From the NCBI RefSeq assembly GCF_004362245.1, contig NZ_SNWM01000007.1:1-64000 (forward strand): a stretch of 64,000 nucleotides of DNA, read 5' to 3'. Below the pieces are notes generated by a model. It was not told the DNA's origin. It saw nothing but the letters and a program-made list of their open reading frames with translations, and searched no databases. The position numbers were made by a program, and so were the translations under genes. The stretch is from Pedobacter duraquae (lineage in GTDB: Bacteria > Bacteroidota > Bacteroidia > Sphingobacteriales > Sphingobacteriaceae). This document shows positions 16,686 through 26,600 of the stretch, piece by piece; the first letter of the stretch is position 1, and each line of letters starts with the position of its first letter.

Positions 16686-17105
16686 TTAAAAGTTTCTATT
16701 TTCTATAACCCAGTCCTGTATGTAAGTGATGATGCTTTGCATACTTGTTCCAGGAGCAAATAATTCGCCAACGCCAATTTCTTTCAATTTTAACATATCT
16801 ACTTCGGGAATGATACCTCCACCGGTAAGCAATACGTCTGTCACGTGCTTTTCCTTCATAATTGTTATTATTTTAGGAAAAACTGTCATATGGGCACCTG
16901 ATAAGATGGAGATTCCAATTGCATCTACATCCTCCTGCAATGCAGTGTTGACTACCATTTCAGGAGTTTGCCGGAGTCCTGTATAAATCACCTCCATCCC
17001 GGCATCCCTCAGCGAGGTTGCAATCACTTTGGCTCCGCGGTCGTGACCGTCTAGCCCAACTTTGGCGACTAAAACCCTGATGGGTCTGTTCAACGTTTTA
17101 CTCAT
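16686..17105 (-). CDS. Stand-alone B12-binding subunit, methylmalonyl-CoA mutase C-terminal type
   Basis: A 139-residue protein that is only a cobalamin-binding Rossmann-like domain. The [11 protein letters not shown] segment carries the DxHxxG motif whose His coordinates cobalt; SILSGAHM and [12 protein letters not shown] are the SxL and GG motifs. It matches the C-terminal domain of methylmalonyl-CoA mutase (McmA2-like). The large catalytic TIM-barrel subunit is not in the window. The downstream crotonase gene suggests propionate or branched-chain acyl-CoA metabolism. Confidence 0.9.
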   Translation of the reverse strand: MSKTLNRPIRVLVAKVGLDGHDRGAKVIATSLRDAGMEVIYTGLRQTPEMVVNTALQEDVDAIGISILSGAHMTVFPKIITIMKEKHVTDVLLTGGGIIPEVDMLKLKEIGVGELFAPGTSMQSIITYIQDWVIENRNF

Positions 17106-17156
17106 AAATTATAAGAATAGTCAATGGTAAATGTAACTAAATTAGCGGTTTTTCAT

Positions 17157-17164
17157 TAACTTTG
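17157..17164 (+). promoter_or_regulatory. -7 box TAACTTTG of glnS
   Basis: TAACTTTG matches TAnnTTTG and lies 19 bases before the glnS ATG. No -33 TTG is evident. Confidence 0.5.
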
Positions 17165-17183
17165 AGGTAAATTAACAGTTTTT

Positions 17184-18845
17184 ATGAGTGAGGAAAGATC
17201 ATTGAACTTCATTGAGGAGATCATTGAAAACGATTTAAAAAGCGGAAAATACAAAACCTTAATTACGCGTTTCCCCCCGGAGCCTAATGGTTATTTACAC
17301 ATTGGACATGCCAAAGCGATATGCCTGAATTTCGGACTAACAAAAAAGTATGGCGGATACACCAATCTGCGCTTTGATGATACGAATCCGGTAACGGAGA
17401 AAACAGAATATGTAGACAGTCAGCAAGCCGACATCAAGTGGCTTGGCTTCCAATGGGAGAACGAATTATACACATCCGATTATTTCGACACCCTGTACAA
17501 CTACGCGGTAAAACTAGTTGAAAATGGTCTGGCTTATGTTGATGAAAGTTCGGCAGATGAAATTGCACGTCTTAAAGGCACGCCAACAGAGCCCGGAACG
17601 GATAGCCCTCACAGAAGTCGAAGCATAGCAGAAAACCTGGATATTTTTACGCGCATGAAAAATGGCGAATTTGCTGACGGCGCGTATACGCTACGTGCAA
17701 AAATCGATATGAGCAGCCCTAATATGCTTATGCGCGATCCGATCGTTTACCGGATTAAACACGCAGATCACCACCGCACAGGAAGCACCTGGTGTATTTA
17801 TCCAATGTATGACTTTGCCCACGGACAAAGCGACAGTATTGAAGAAATAACACACTCCATTTGTACGCTTGAATACGTATCGCACAGAGAACTGTACGAT
17901 TGGTTTATCGCACAACTAAATATTTTCCCGTCACACCAATACGAGTTTGCACGGCTCAATCTTACGTATACCGTAATGAGTAAACGCAAGCTTTTGCAAC
18001 TGGTTAATGAAGGTCTTGTTAGCGGATGGAATGATCCACGCATGCCTACCATCAGTGGATTAAGAAGAAGAGGATACACGCCTGAAAGCATTCGCGAATT
18101 CTGCGAAAGAATTGGCATTGCTAAAAGGGAAAATCTGATCGAACTAAGCCTGCTTGAGTTTTGCGTAAGGGAAGACCTGAATAAGACTTCAACCCGTGTA
18201 ATGGCCGTTTTAGACCCGATCAAAATGGTGATTACCAATTATCCTGAAGGACGATCGGAAGTATTAATCGGAGAAAATAATCCAGAAGCAGAAGATAAAG
18301 GTGGCAGTCGTGAAATCCCTTTCAGTAAAGAGCTTTGGATTGAACGCGAGGACTTCATGGAAGTTCCAGCAAAAAAATGGTTCAGACTCGCTCCTGGGGC
18401 AACAGTCCGCTTGAAACACGCCTACATCGTTAAATGTGAGGACTTTATTAAAGATGAAAGCGGCATAGTTACAGAGATCCATTGCACGTATTATCCAGAA
18501 TCAAAAAGCGGCGAAGACACAAGCGGCATTAATGTTAAAGGCACCATCCACTGGGTAAGCAAAGCCCATGCTAAAGTTGCGGAAGTCCGTTTGTACGACA
18601 GGTTATTTACCTCAGAATCTCCCGATAGCGAGGAAGGTGATTTTAAAGATTACCTAAATCCAAACAGCATGGAGGTAATAAAGGAAGCATACATCGAGCC
18701 ATACCTTGCAGATGCGACCCTCGATACCCGCTATCAATTTATAAGAAAGGGTTATTTTACCCTCGATACAGACTCAACTCCGGAGCACCTCGTATTTAAC
18801 AGGACCGTTTCGCTGAAAGACGCCTGGTCAAAAGGCAATAAATAG
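17184..18845 (+). CDS. glnS: Glutaminyl-tRNA synthetase
   Basis: A class I synthetase of 553 residues that charges tRNA-Gln directly. The HIGH motif is at residues 39-42 ([16 protein letters not shown]), the KMSKS equivalent is VMSKRKL near residue 264, and [15 protein letters not shown] is typical of GlnRS rather than GluRS. The C-terminal half (about 340-553) is the two-beta-barrel anticodon-binding domain. Length equals the E. coli enzyme. gltX at 29.4-30.9 kb is the separate GluRS, so both routes are distinct in this organism. A strong terminator follows. Confidence 0.96.
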   Translation: MSEERSLNFIEEIIENDLKSGKYKTLITRFPPEPNGYLHIGHAKAICLNFGLTKKYGGYTNLRFDDTNPVTEKTEYVDSQQADIKWLGFQWENELYTSDYFDTLYNYAVKLVENGLAYVDESSADEIARLKGTPTEPGTDSPHRSRSIAENLDIFTRMKNGEFADGAYTLRAKIDMSSPNMLMRDPIVYRIKHADHHRTGSTWCIYPMYDFAHGQSDSIEEITHSICTLEYVSHRELYDWFIAQLNIFPSHQYEFARLNLTYTVMSKRKLLQLVNEGLVSGWNDPRMPTISGLRRRGYTPESIREFCERIGIAKRENLIELSLLEFCVREDLNKTSTRVMAVLDPIKMVITNYPEGRSEVLIGENNPEAEDKGGSREIPFSKELWIEREDFMEVPAKKWFRLAPGATVRLKHAYIVKCEDFIKDESGIVTEIHCTYYPESKSGEDTSGINVKGTIHWVSKAHAKVAEVRLYDRLFTSESPDSEEGDFKDYLNPNSMEVIKEAYIEPYLADATLDTRYQFIRKGYFTLDTDSTPEHLVFNRTVSLKDAWSKGNK

Positions 18846-18849
18846 ATAT

Positions 18850-18881
18850 AAAAAACCGGCTGATTAATGAGCCGGTTTTTT
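18850..18881. terminator. Bidirectional terminator between glnS and the amidase gene
   Basis: A stem AAAAAACCGGCT / AGCCGGTTTTTT with an 8-nt loop lies between two convergent stop codons. Confidence 0.85.
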
Positions 18882-18885
18882 TATG

Positions 18886-19719
18886 CTATAGATATTTTGG
18901 ATACAAATTATACAGGATCAGCTTGTCAGCTGCAGTGATTGTCGGCGTAATATCTGTCTGCACAAAATGCCTTTTAAAAGCTGTAACTGCCGCAGCCAGA
19001 TTACTGGTATCATAACCAATTAACCTCAACGCAATCACGGGATCGAAAGTTGCAGGCGGCATTTTTAAGATTTGGTCATACCACAATCCGAATCCTTTTT
19101 CTGCCAGCACTTTCCACGGAAACCTGTTCGGATCAGGCTTTCTCTTAGGGGCTATATCAGCATGACCAATAAAGTTAGCCGTTGGAATATTATATTTCTT
19201 TTTAAGCGTCCCCAATAGCCCTAGCAGGCTTCTAATCTGAGCATCCGAATAAGGCTCATCGCCGTTATTATCTAATTCGATTCCAATGGAAGAAGAATTA
19301 AGGTCAGTATCATTACCCCATTTTGCTACGCCGGCGTGCTGTGCCCTTAAATAATCATTAACCATTTGGACAACCTTTCCGTTGCGGCTCACCACATAAT
19401 GGGCGCTAACGGCAGTACGCGTTAATGTGAAAGTCTTAATCGTCTCATCCAGCGACCCTTGAGCAGTATGGTGTATAATTACAAAATTTGGTTTTCGAAT
19501 ACCAAAATTAACCGAACCTGTGAAGGATTGCAAATCGGTGCTTACAGAATCGATGTGCTGATTAACAGGAGGTATTGACTTTATCGTTTCTGCAAAGCCT
19601 TTGGCTTGATTTTTATAGACTTTATTTGTTGCAGCATATTTGCTTCCGGCACAGCCGAAAAGAAATAGCATAGGGACAATTAAACTCTTCGGATTGAATG
19701 GTTTTAATGAATAGAACAT
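18886..19719 (-). CDS. N-acetylmuramoyl-L-alanine amidase, lipoprotein
   Basis: A 277-residue amidase_2 (AmpD-like/PGRP fold) enzyme that cleaves the bond between MurNAc and L-Ala in peptidoglycan or its fragments. The zinc site is readable as FVIIHHTAQGS (first His), NFIGHADIAPKRKPDP (second His and Asp). The N-terminus is a lipoprotein signal ending in LFLFGCAGSK, so the mature enzyme should be anchored by Cys23 in a membrane and face the periplasm. A C-terminal extension of about 60 residues (IALRLIGYDTSNLAAAVTAF) resembles a peptidoglycan-binding helical repeat. Confidence 0.88.
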   Translation of the reverse strand: MFYSLKPFNPKSLIVPMLFLFGCAGSKYAATNKVYKNQAKGFAETIKSIPPVNQHIDSVSTDLQSFTGSVNFGIRKPNFVIIHHTAQGSLDETIKTFTLTRTAVSAHYVVSRNGKVVQMVNDYLRAQHAGVAKWGNDTDLNSSSIGIELDNNGDEPYSDAQIRSLLGLLGTLKKKYNIPTANFIGHADIAPKRKPDPNRFPWKVLAEKGFGLWYDQILKMPPATFDPVIALRLIGYDTSNLAAAVTAFKRHFVQTDITPTITAADKLILYNLYPKYL

Positions 19720-19805
19720 AGTGATTGATAATTATGGTGAAATTACTAATATTTACCCAAAAGCACTCAGCAAGACAAACTTTATGAGTCCGCTGCATTT
19801 TTTAC

Positions 19806-19813
19806 TAATTTTG
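19806..19813 (+). promoter_or_regulatory. -7 box TAATTTTG of the M49-like gene
   Basis: TAATTTTG matches TAnnTTTG and lies 23 bases before the ATG at 19837. Confidence 0.45.
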
Positions 19814-19836
19814 CCACAAATCAGAAATATATACCA

Positions 19837-21519
19837 ATGACCGCTATTCGCAAATCTTCTCTCTTCCTTACTGGATGTATAATTGTTGCAGGCCTTGCCT
19901 CTTGCACCAATACCAACACTGATGGTGTGGTTACCACGGCCAAAACTGTGATCCTCCCAGACAGCATGCAACAATATGTAAACAGCAGGTTGAGGATTTA
20001 CGAAACTGTACGTCTTACCACAAATCTGAACAACCTGACTAACAGCGAACGCAAAATTTTGCCGCTATTGGTTCAGGCCGCGCAGATTATGGATGAACTA
20101 TATTGGAAACAAACTTACCCGCAAAGAGATAGCCTGCTCAATACTGTTAAAGACGAGCGGACAAAAAGTTTCATCAAAATAAATTATGGACCCTGGGACA
20201 GATTAAACGACAACAAAGCTTTTATTAGTGGAGTTGGTGCTAAACCTGATGGTGCTACATTTTATCCTGCGGGGATGACTAAAGCAGACCTGGAAAAATC
20301 GACATTAAAAGATAAATTTGGACAGTATTCTGTAGTAAAAAAAGACTCTACAGGTGCTCTTTATACAGTTCCCTACCATGTGCTTTTTGCTGTAGAATTA
20401 CAAAAAGCATCAAATTTATTAAAGCAAGCAGCTTTACTTGCTGAAGACAGTGGATTGAAAAAATACCTTAACCTACGCGCAGATGCACTTGTAACAGACG
20501 ATTTTACAGCCAGCGACTATGCGTGGCTTGACATGAAGAATAACGGACTGGACATTATTATCGGTCCGATTGAGAACTATGAGGATAAAGTTTTTAATGC
20601 CCGGGCAGCATATGAATCATATGTTCTGGTAAAAGATAAAGATTGGAGCAAAAGATTAGCAAAGTACGTTAAAATGCTACCAGATCTACAAAAAGGGCTC
20701 CCAGTTCCAGCAAAATACAAAAATGAAACACCAGGCTCAGACTCAGAGCTCAACGCATATGACGTGGTTTACTACGCAGGAGATTGCAATGCGGGCGCTA
20801 AGACGATTGCAGTAAACCTGCCGAACGACGAAGTCATCCAACAGAAAAAAGGGACTCGTCGCTCGCAACTAAAAAATGCCATGAAAGCTAAATTTGAGAA
20901 AATTCTGGTGCCTATTGCAAAAGAGTTAATAGATCAACAGCAAATTAGCTATGTGAAATTTGATGCCTTTTTCGCAAACGTGATGTTTCATGAAGTGGCA
21001 CACGGATTAGGTATTAAAAAGACAGTGACAGGAAAAGGTTTTGTTAAGGACGCCCTTAAAGAGCAATATTCATGGCTGGAAGAAGGAAAAGCAGACATCC
21101 TGGGCCTCTATATGGTGACCGGCCTGCTTAAAAAAGGTGAATTAAACGGCGACATTAAGGAATACTACACAACGTTCATGGCTGGATTGTTGCGCTCTGT
21201 GCGTTTCGGTGCTGCTGATGCCCATGGTCAGGCGAACATGCAATGTTTTAACTATTTCGCCGATAAGCAAGCTTTCGTGAGAACGTCCAATGGAACTTAC
21301 AAAGTGGATTTTGCGAAATTTGCGGACGCTATGAACGGCCTGAGCAACATGATCATTACGCTTCAAGGAAATGGCGATAGAATGGCTGTAGAAAAAGCAA
21401 GAAAAGAAAATGCAGTAATTTCTCCTGAATTAAAATCAGATCTTGAAAGGTTAAGCAAAAAAGGAATTCCTGTAGATATCGTGTTCGAACAAGGTGTAGA
21501 CGTTCTTGGCGGATTATAG
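19837..21519 (+). CDS. M49-like zinc peptidase lipoprotein
   Basis: A 560-residue protein with a lipoprotein signal (LTGCIIVAGLASCTNT; lipid-modified Cys probably the second). It resembles the dipeptidyl-peptidase III-related family of Bacteroidota. The probable zinc site is FHEVAHGLG, with the second ligand region in EEGKADILGLY about 50 residues later. Classical DPP III has the longer HExxGH motif; here it is plain HExxH. Substrate is unknown; it should act outside the cytoplasm. The 3' end overlaps the convergent receiver gene by 6 bases, both stops lying in TTATAG. Confidence 0.78.
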   Translation: MTAIRKSSLFLTGCIIVAGLASCTNTNTDGVVTTAKTVILPDSMQQYVNSRLRIYETVRLTTNLNNLTNSERKILPLLVQAAQIMDELYWKQTYPQRDSLLNTVKDERTKSFIKINYGPWDRLNDNKAFISGVGAKPDGATFYPAGMTKADLEKSTLKDKFGQYSVVKKDSTGALYTVPYHVLFAVELQKASNLLKQAALLAEDSGLKKYLNLRADALVTDDFTASDYAWLDMKNNGLDIIIGPIENYEDKVFNARAAYESYVLVKDKDWSKRLAKYVKMLPDLQKGLPVPAKYKNETPGSDSELNAYDVVYYAGDCNAGAKTIAVNLPNDEVIQQKKGTRRSQLKNAMKAKFEKILVPIAKELIDQQQISYVKFDAFFANVMFHEVAHGLGIKKTVTGKGFVKDALKEQYSWLEEGKADILGLYMVTGLLKKGELNGDIKEYYTTFMAGLLRSVRFGAADAHGQANMQCFNYFADKQAFVRTSNGTYKVDFAKFADAMNGLSNMIITLQGNGDRMAVEKARKENAVISPELKSDLERLSKKGIPVDIVFEQGVDVLGGL

Positions 21520-21876
21520 ATACTTTTTGATAATCTCTTCCAATTCTGCTATATCAAACGGTTTAGATAAGTAACCGTCAGCTCCGGCCTGATCGGCTAG
21601 GGATTTAACGTCGTTGTTTGCCGAGAAATAAATTACAGGTATTTTATTCAATGTTTCGTGGGCCTTCAGTTCTCGTGTTGCATCAATTCCACCTACATCA
21701 GGAAGCCAGTTATCCATGAAAATGATATCCGGCATGTAAGCTGATACCTGGTCAACAATATCATTCGACGTAGAGGATGTTTTTATCTCATATCCGGCAT
21801 CTTCTAAGATGATCGTACATAATTCCAGGATGTCTACATTGTCGTCAAATACGAATACTTTTTTTGCTTGATTCAT
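21514..21876 (-). CDS. Single-domain response regulator
   Basis: A 120-residue receiver domain with no output domain. The acidic pocket is FVFDDNVD, the phosphoacceptor Asp is in IIFMDNWLPDVGG, and the conserved Lys is in YLSKPFD. It probably works as a phosphate shuttle or by protein-protein contact. It is the last gene of the six-gene signalling cluster on the minus strand (transcribed from 28418 to 21514), 11 bases after cheB. Confidence 0.9.
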   Translation of the reverse strand: MNQAKKVFVFDDNVDILELCTIILEDAGYEIKTSSTSNDIVDQVSAYMPDIIFMDNWLPDVGGIDATRELKAHETLNKIPVIYFSANNDVKSLADQAGADGYLSKPFDIAELEEIIKKYL

Positions 21877-21887
21877 GGTAATGGTTT

Positions 21888-22454
21888 TTATTCTGATAAT
21901 AAATTTATAAATGGTGCCATATCTTCTATTTTGAGCGCGTAGTCAATATCTACATGTAGCGCTGCCTGGGCAGGCATATATGCAACCTGGGCAGTTAGTG
22001 GATCCTGAATCAATGTAATTCCTCCATAATCCTTTACCGTCTTTAACCCATTTACCCCATCGGCATTTGACCCAGATAACAGCAAACAAGCAAGCTTATC
22101 CCCATATACTTCCGCAGCGGTTTGGAAAGTAACATCTATCGCTGGTCTCGAATAGTTTACTTTTTCGGAATAGTCTAGTGAAAAAGTCTGATCCTGTTCA
22201 ATCAACAAATGATAATCCGAAGGGGCAACATAAATTGTTCCAGCTACCAAAGGCTCTTTTTCGTCTACTTCTTTCACAACAAGTTTAGTTTTTCCAGATA
22301 ACAAGTCCGGTAATAAAGAATCAGCTCCGTGCTTGCGGTGGACCACAATGATTACAGGAAAAGACAATGAATTACTAAGATTGGGAAGCACCTTCAACAG
22401 TACATCGAGACTTCCTGCAGAGCCTCCAATAACCAACGCCTTACATTTTTCCAT
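21888..22454 (-). CDS. CheB-type methylesterase domain protein
   Basis: A 188-residue protein equal to the catalytic domain of CheB, without a receiver domain. The catalytic triad can be seen as Ser in IGGSAGSLDVL, His in VVHRKHGADSLLPDLL and Asp in LLSGSNADGVNG. CheB removes methyl groups from glutamates of chemoreceptors. No MCP, CheA or CheW is in the window, so the substrate here is probably not a classical chemoreceptor; a neighbouring kinase coiled coil is one candidate (inference). The start codon overlaps the cheR stop by 1 base. Confidence 0.9.
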   Translation of the reverse strand: MEKCKALVIGGSAGSLDVLLKVLPNLSNSLSFPVIIVVHRKHGADSLLPDLLSGKTKLVVKEVDEKEPLVAGTIYVAPSDYHLLIEQDQTFSLDYSEKVNYSRPAIDVTFQTAAEVYGDKLACLLLSGSNADGVNGLKTVKDYGGITLIQDPLTAQVAYMPAQAALHVDIDYALKIEDMAPFINLLSE

Positions 22455-23281
22455 TAACTAACTTTCCTCCAGATTTTTTCCAGTGGCAGACGCTTGTATT
22501 TCTTTGCGACAGAAGTAAAGTCGAGCGTCTCCTTGGTTCCCAAAGCAAGATAGCCGAGATCCTCCAAACTTTCATCAAATAAATTCAAAACTTTCTGCTG
22601 CAGATCCCTGTCAAAATAGATTAATACATTCCTGCACAGAATCAATTGAAATTCATTAAAGGAGTGGTCAGAGACAAGGTTGTGAGTCGAAAAAATAATT
22701 TTATGCTTCAGCTCTTCATCAAATTTCGCCAGCGAATATTTTGCAGTATAATAACTGGAAAAGTCTTTAGTCCCACCAGACAAAATGTAGTTTTCAGAAT
22801 ATTGTTTCATCTGACTCAAGCTGAACATTCCCTGCGCTGCCTTCTCAAGAACAGTTGGATTTAAATCCGTTGCATAAATAAGCGATTTATGCAGGAGGTT
22901 CAGCTCCTTGAGAATAATAGACATCGAAAATGCCTCTTCTCCTGTAGAGCAGCCTGCCAGCCAAATTCTGATAAAGGGATAAGTACCAAGTTTAGGTAAT
23001 ACCTCATTGCGCAAGGTTTTAAAAAAACCAGGATCCCTGAACATCTCCGTTACGTTTACCGTAATTTGTTCTACAAAGCGCTTGAAATAAACTTGATCGT
23101 TGATAATCTTAAACCTGAACTCCGCAAAGCTGACCGCTTTATCCAGCATATATAATCTAAGTACCCTTCTTTTGATAGATGCCTTAGAATATCCCGTAAA
23201 ATCATACCCATAATGCTCCAATAAATCTGAAAGCAAAATTTCCACCTGTTCCTCACTAATTACCGGTAAATCCAAAAGCAT
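22454..23281 (-). CDS. CheR-type protein-glutamate methyltransferase
   Basis: A 275-residue SAM-dependent methyltransferase with the N-terminal CheR helical domain (about 1-70, YDFTGYSKASIKRRV) and the catalytic domain with SAM-binding IWLAGCSTGEEAFS and the FQLILCRNVLIYFD motif. All usual CheR signatures are intact, so activity is likely. It overlaps the CheB-like gene by 1 base and follows a receiver gene by 8 bases. As with CheB, the target is not a chemoreceptor encoded here. Confidence 0.92.
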   Translation of the reverse strand: MLLDLPVISEEQVEILLSDLLEHYGYDFTGYSKASIKRRVLRLYMLDKAVSFAEFRFKIINDQVYFKRFVEQITVNVTEMFRDPGFFKTLRNEVLPKLGTYPFIRIWLAGCSTGEEAFSMSIILKELNLLHKSLIYATDLNPTVLEKAAQGMFSLSQMKQYSENYILSGGTKDFSSYYTAKYSLAKFDEELKHKIIFSTHNLVSDHSFNEFQLILCRNVLIYFDRDLQQKVLNLFDESLEDLGYLALGTKETLDFTSVAKKYKRLPLEKIWRKVS

Positions 23282-23289
23282 TAACTTGT

Positions 23290-23658
23290 TTAAATATATT
23301 TTGTCAGTAAGCCAGTTAGCGTATCAACGTTGATGGGTTTGGAAACGTAACCAACTGCACCTGCTTCTAAACAACGTTCTCTATCACCAACCATTGCCTG
23401 GGCTGTTACAGCGATAACTGGAATGCCACTTAGCGTCTCATCTTCCCTCATTTTGGCCATCGCCTGATAACCATCCATACCCGGCATCATCATATCCATC
23501 AGCACAACAGCAATATCTGCATTCTGTTTTAGCAAATGCAAACCATCCTCTCCGCTGGTAGCAGACAGGCACTCGTATTTCCGGGCTTTTAGCACGGCAG
23601 ATAATGCAAAGATGTTTCTATTGTCATCATCTATAATCAAAATTCTACCTTTAGTCAT
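23290..23658 (-). CDS. Single-domain response regulator, REC3-like
   Basis: A 122-residue receiver domain (acidic pocket ILIIDDDNRNIFAL, phosphoacceptor Asp in VVLMDMMMPGMDGY, Lys in YVSKPIN). It is strikingly similar to the third receiver of the hybrid kinase encoded just upstream: both share DDxxRNIF, VVLMDMMMPxMDGY and a GDRE+C..AGA.xY.SKP stretch. This suggests a local duplication or a shared phosphodonor. It lies 24 bases after the hybrid-kinase stop. Confidence 0.92.
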   Translation of the reverse strand: MTKGRILIIDDDNRNIFALSAVLKARKYECLSATSGEDGLHLLKQNADIAVVLMDMMMPGMDGYQAMAKMREDETLSGIPVIAVTAQAMVGDRERCLEAGAVGYVSKPINVDTLTGLLTKYI

Positions 23659-23682
23659 AACTCTACAGTAATTTATGATGCA

Positions 23683-26600
23683 TTAAACTTTATCGTATAA
23701 CCAAACTCTCAATAACGAGATCAGCTGATCAACGTCCACTGGTTTTGAAATGTAATCTGATGCGCCTGCGGCAATACATTTTTCCCGGTCTCCCATCATC
23801 GCCTTTGCTGTTACAGCAAGAATTGGCAAATTGCGGTATGCCGGGTTCTTCCTTATTTCTTTTGTGCTTTCATATCCGTCCATCTCAGGCATCATCATGT
23901 CCATTAACACAACATCTACCGCCGGGTTATCTTTAAGCACCTGTAGCGCCTCCTTTCCGTCTGTAGCTGCTAATACTTTCATCTTATGTTGCTCCAACGC
24001 TTTGGTAAGCGAGAAAATGTTCCTGACGTCATCGTCGGCGATCAGTACCGTTTTGTTATTAAGCACCTCGTACAATCCGCCCAGTCGCTCTGACACTGGC
24101 TTTTTGTTTTTTTCTTCGGTTTGATTTTCTTCCACAAGATGCAGAAATAAACCCGCCTCATCCAAAATGCGCTGGTAAGAATGTGCCGTTTTCACAACAA
24201 TGGAATCAGCATATTGCTTGATTTTGTTTTCCTCTCCTTTAGATAGATTTTTTCCCGTAAAAATAATGATCGGGAGGTTCTCAAGACCTTTAGTTTTCTT
24301 AATTGTTTCTAAAGTCTCGTAAGCATTTTTATCTGGAATACCCATGTCAAGTATAACACAGTCTACTTCTTTCTTATTCAGAGCCCCTATGCTTTGGCTA
24401 ACGTTGTTCGCTACCTCAGTCTGAATATTATAATTACTAAGGAAATAGCTCAATGCTTCTGCATGCTGCCGATTTTCCTCTACGATAAGTACCTTTTTTG
24501 GATGCCTGCTCAAAGCATCTTCCAGTTTCTGAAAGATTTGACGCATATGTTCCAGTGCTACGGGTTTATTGATGAAATCAACTGCCCCTTTTAACAAGCT
24601 TTCCTTCTTAACCTCCAGCGATGACATAATATGAACCGGAATCGGGCGGGTAGCCGGGTTAGATTTTAATTCTTCCATAACCTGCCAGCCATCTTTAATT
24701 GGCAACTGTATATCAAGTAGTATGGCTAACGGCTTATAGTGGTTGGCCAGTTCTATTCCAACGTCACCCCTTACTGCATTGATACCTTTGTAGCCGCGTT
24801 TACGCGTAAAATCCAAAAGCGTTTTTGCAAAAGCGGTATCATCTTCTATGATAAGAATGATTTTATCCCCAGGCTTAATGTCCGCTCTATCGTCATGTAT
24901 CTCCTGAGGAATACGGTCAACCGTAAAACGTTCAGGGAGTTTGCTAAGCGGTGCCGAAGGCTGGACTTCACTGAGTTTAATCAGTTCCACTTGCTGTTGA
25001 TTTTCAGCCTCCATCGTGGCCGCCCGATCCAATGGCAGAATCAAGGTGAATTCACTACCTACATTTTCCTTACTGGTAAGTTCAATCTCTCCGCCGAGAA
25101 GCTTAGCAAGCTCACGACTGATTGACAAGCCAAGCCCTGTGCCACCAAATCGACGCCTCGTTGACCCGTCCGCCTGCTGAAAGGCCTCAAACACAAGATC
25201 TTGTTTATTAGAAGCGATACCAATGCCGGTATCCGTAACCTTAAACAAGATCATTTTTGCTGTTTCGTCCGGATGGATAGTCAGACTCACCTGGCCCTCA
25301 GTTGTAAATTTAATTGCATTAGATAACAGATTCTTAAGAATCTGTTCCAGTCGCATTTTATCCGTATTCAAGGTGTCCAGCTCTGGTACAACTTCAATAA
25401 ACAATTTCAACTTTTTATTGTTCGCAATTGGATTGAAAAGCGACCGCATGTCTGTCGATACTTCCGTCAAACTAACATCAGTGAAGTCCAGTGTCATTTT
25501 GCCTGCCTCGATCTTCGATAGATCAAGAATTTCGTCGATCAGTCCCAGCAATCCTTGTCCCGAACTTTGAATCACTTCCGCATACTCTATGTATTCAGGG
25601 TCAAGTTCTTTATTTTCAGACATCAACTTAGACAAAAGTAAAATTGAGTTAAGCGGTGTTCGTAGTTCGTGCGACATATTAGCCAGGAATTCAGACTTGT
25701 ATTTTGTACTCTGTTCCAACTGCTCTGCCTTCTGTTGAATATCAAGATTCCGCTCCTGAATCAACTGATTTTTCTCTTCAAGTAAACTGGTGCGCTCTTC
25801 AAGCTCCTGGTTACTCTGTAAAAGCTCTTCCTGTTGTACCCGCAACTCTTCTTCTGATGTCTGGATTTTTTGGCTCTGCGCTTCGAGTTCTGCGTTTAAA
25901 CCTTCCAATTCACTGTGCTGTGCCTGAAGTTCTTCTGCCTGTGCCTGTGTTTCCTCAAGGAATTCTTGTAGCTTTTTCCTATTCTGCGATACGTGGATAG
26001 CAACTCCAATATTATTAGCGATGCTGTTTAAAAACTCTAGTTGTAATGGTGTATAGGCACTGATGGATCCAAATTCCATCACGCCAACGACGGCGAGATT
26101 TCTAAAAATAGGTACTGCAACAACATTTTTAGGCGTCGTATGTCCACTGGCATAGCTGATAGTTAGTTTGCCCTCAGGAATATCATTGAGTAACATCTGT
26201 TTACCTGATTCAGCTGCCTGACCTGTAATGCCTACACCTAATTTAATGATTTCTCTTTTTTGTGTGTCTTCCAAAGCATAGCTCCCTGCAAGACGTAAAT
26301 CCTTATCTTCCAGCAAATAAAAGGCTGCAACCTGACTTTTAGTATGTTCTACGATATTTTCTAAAATATCTCCTGCCAATTCAGAAACTGATTTCTCGCC
26401 AACCATCTTATCATTCAGGTTAGCAATTCCCGCTTGTAACCACTCTTTATCACCGAGCAGCGAAAATGAGTACTGCAGAGATTCCGCCATGGCATTCAGG
26501 TACCCCGCCAAACTTCCAAGGCCATCGGCTGTACCCTCCTCCAAACGGATACTATAGTTACCAGCGGAGATTTGACTTGCCAATCCCTGAATCACTTCTA

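Noticed and set aside
24739-25125. 128-codon frame opposite the hybrid kinase gene
   Set aside because: It lies fully inside the conserved kinase and receiver coding sequence of the other strand and has no recognisable domain.
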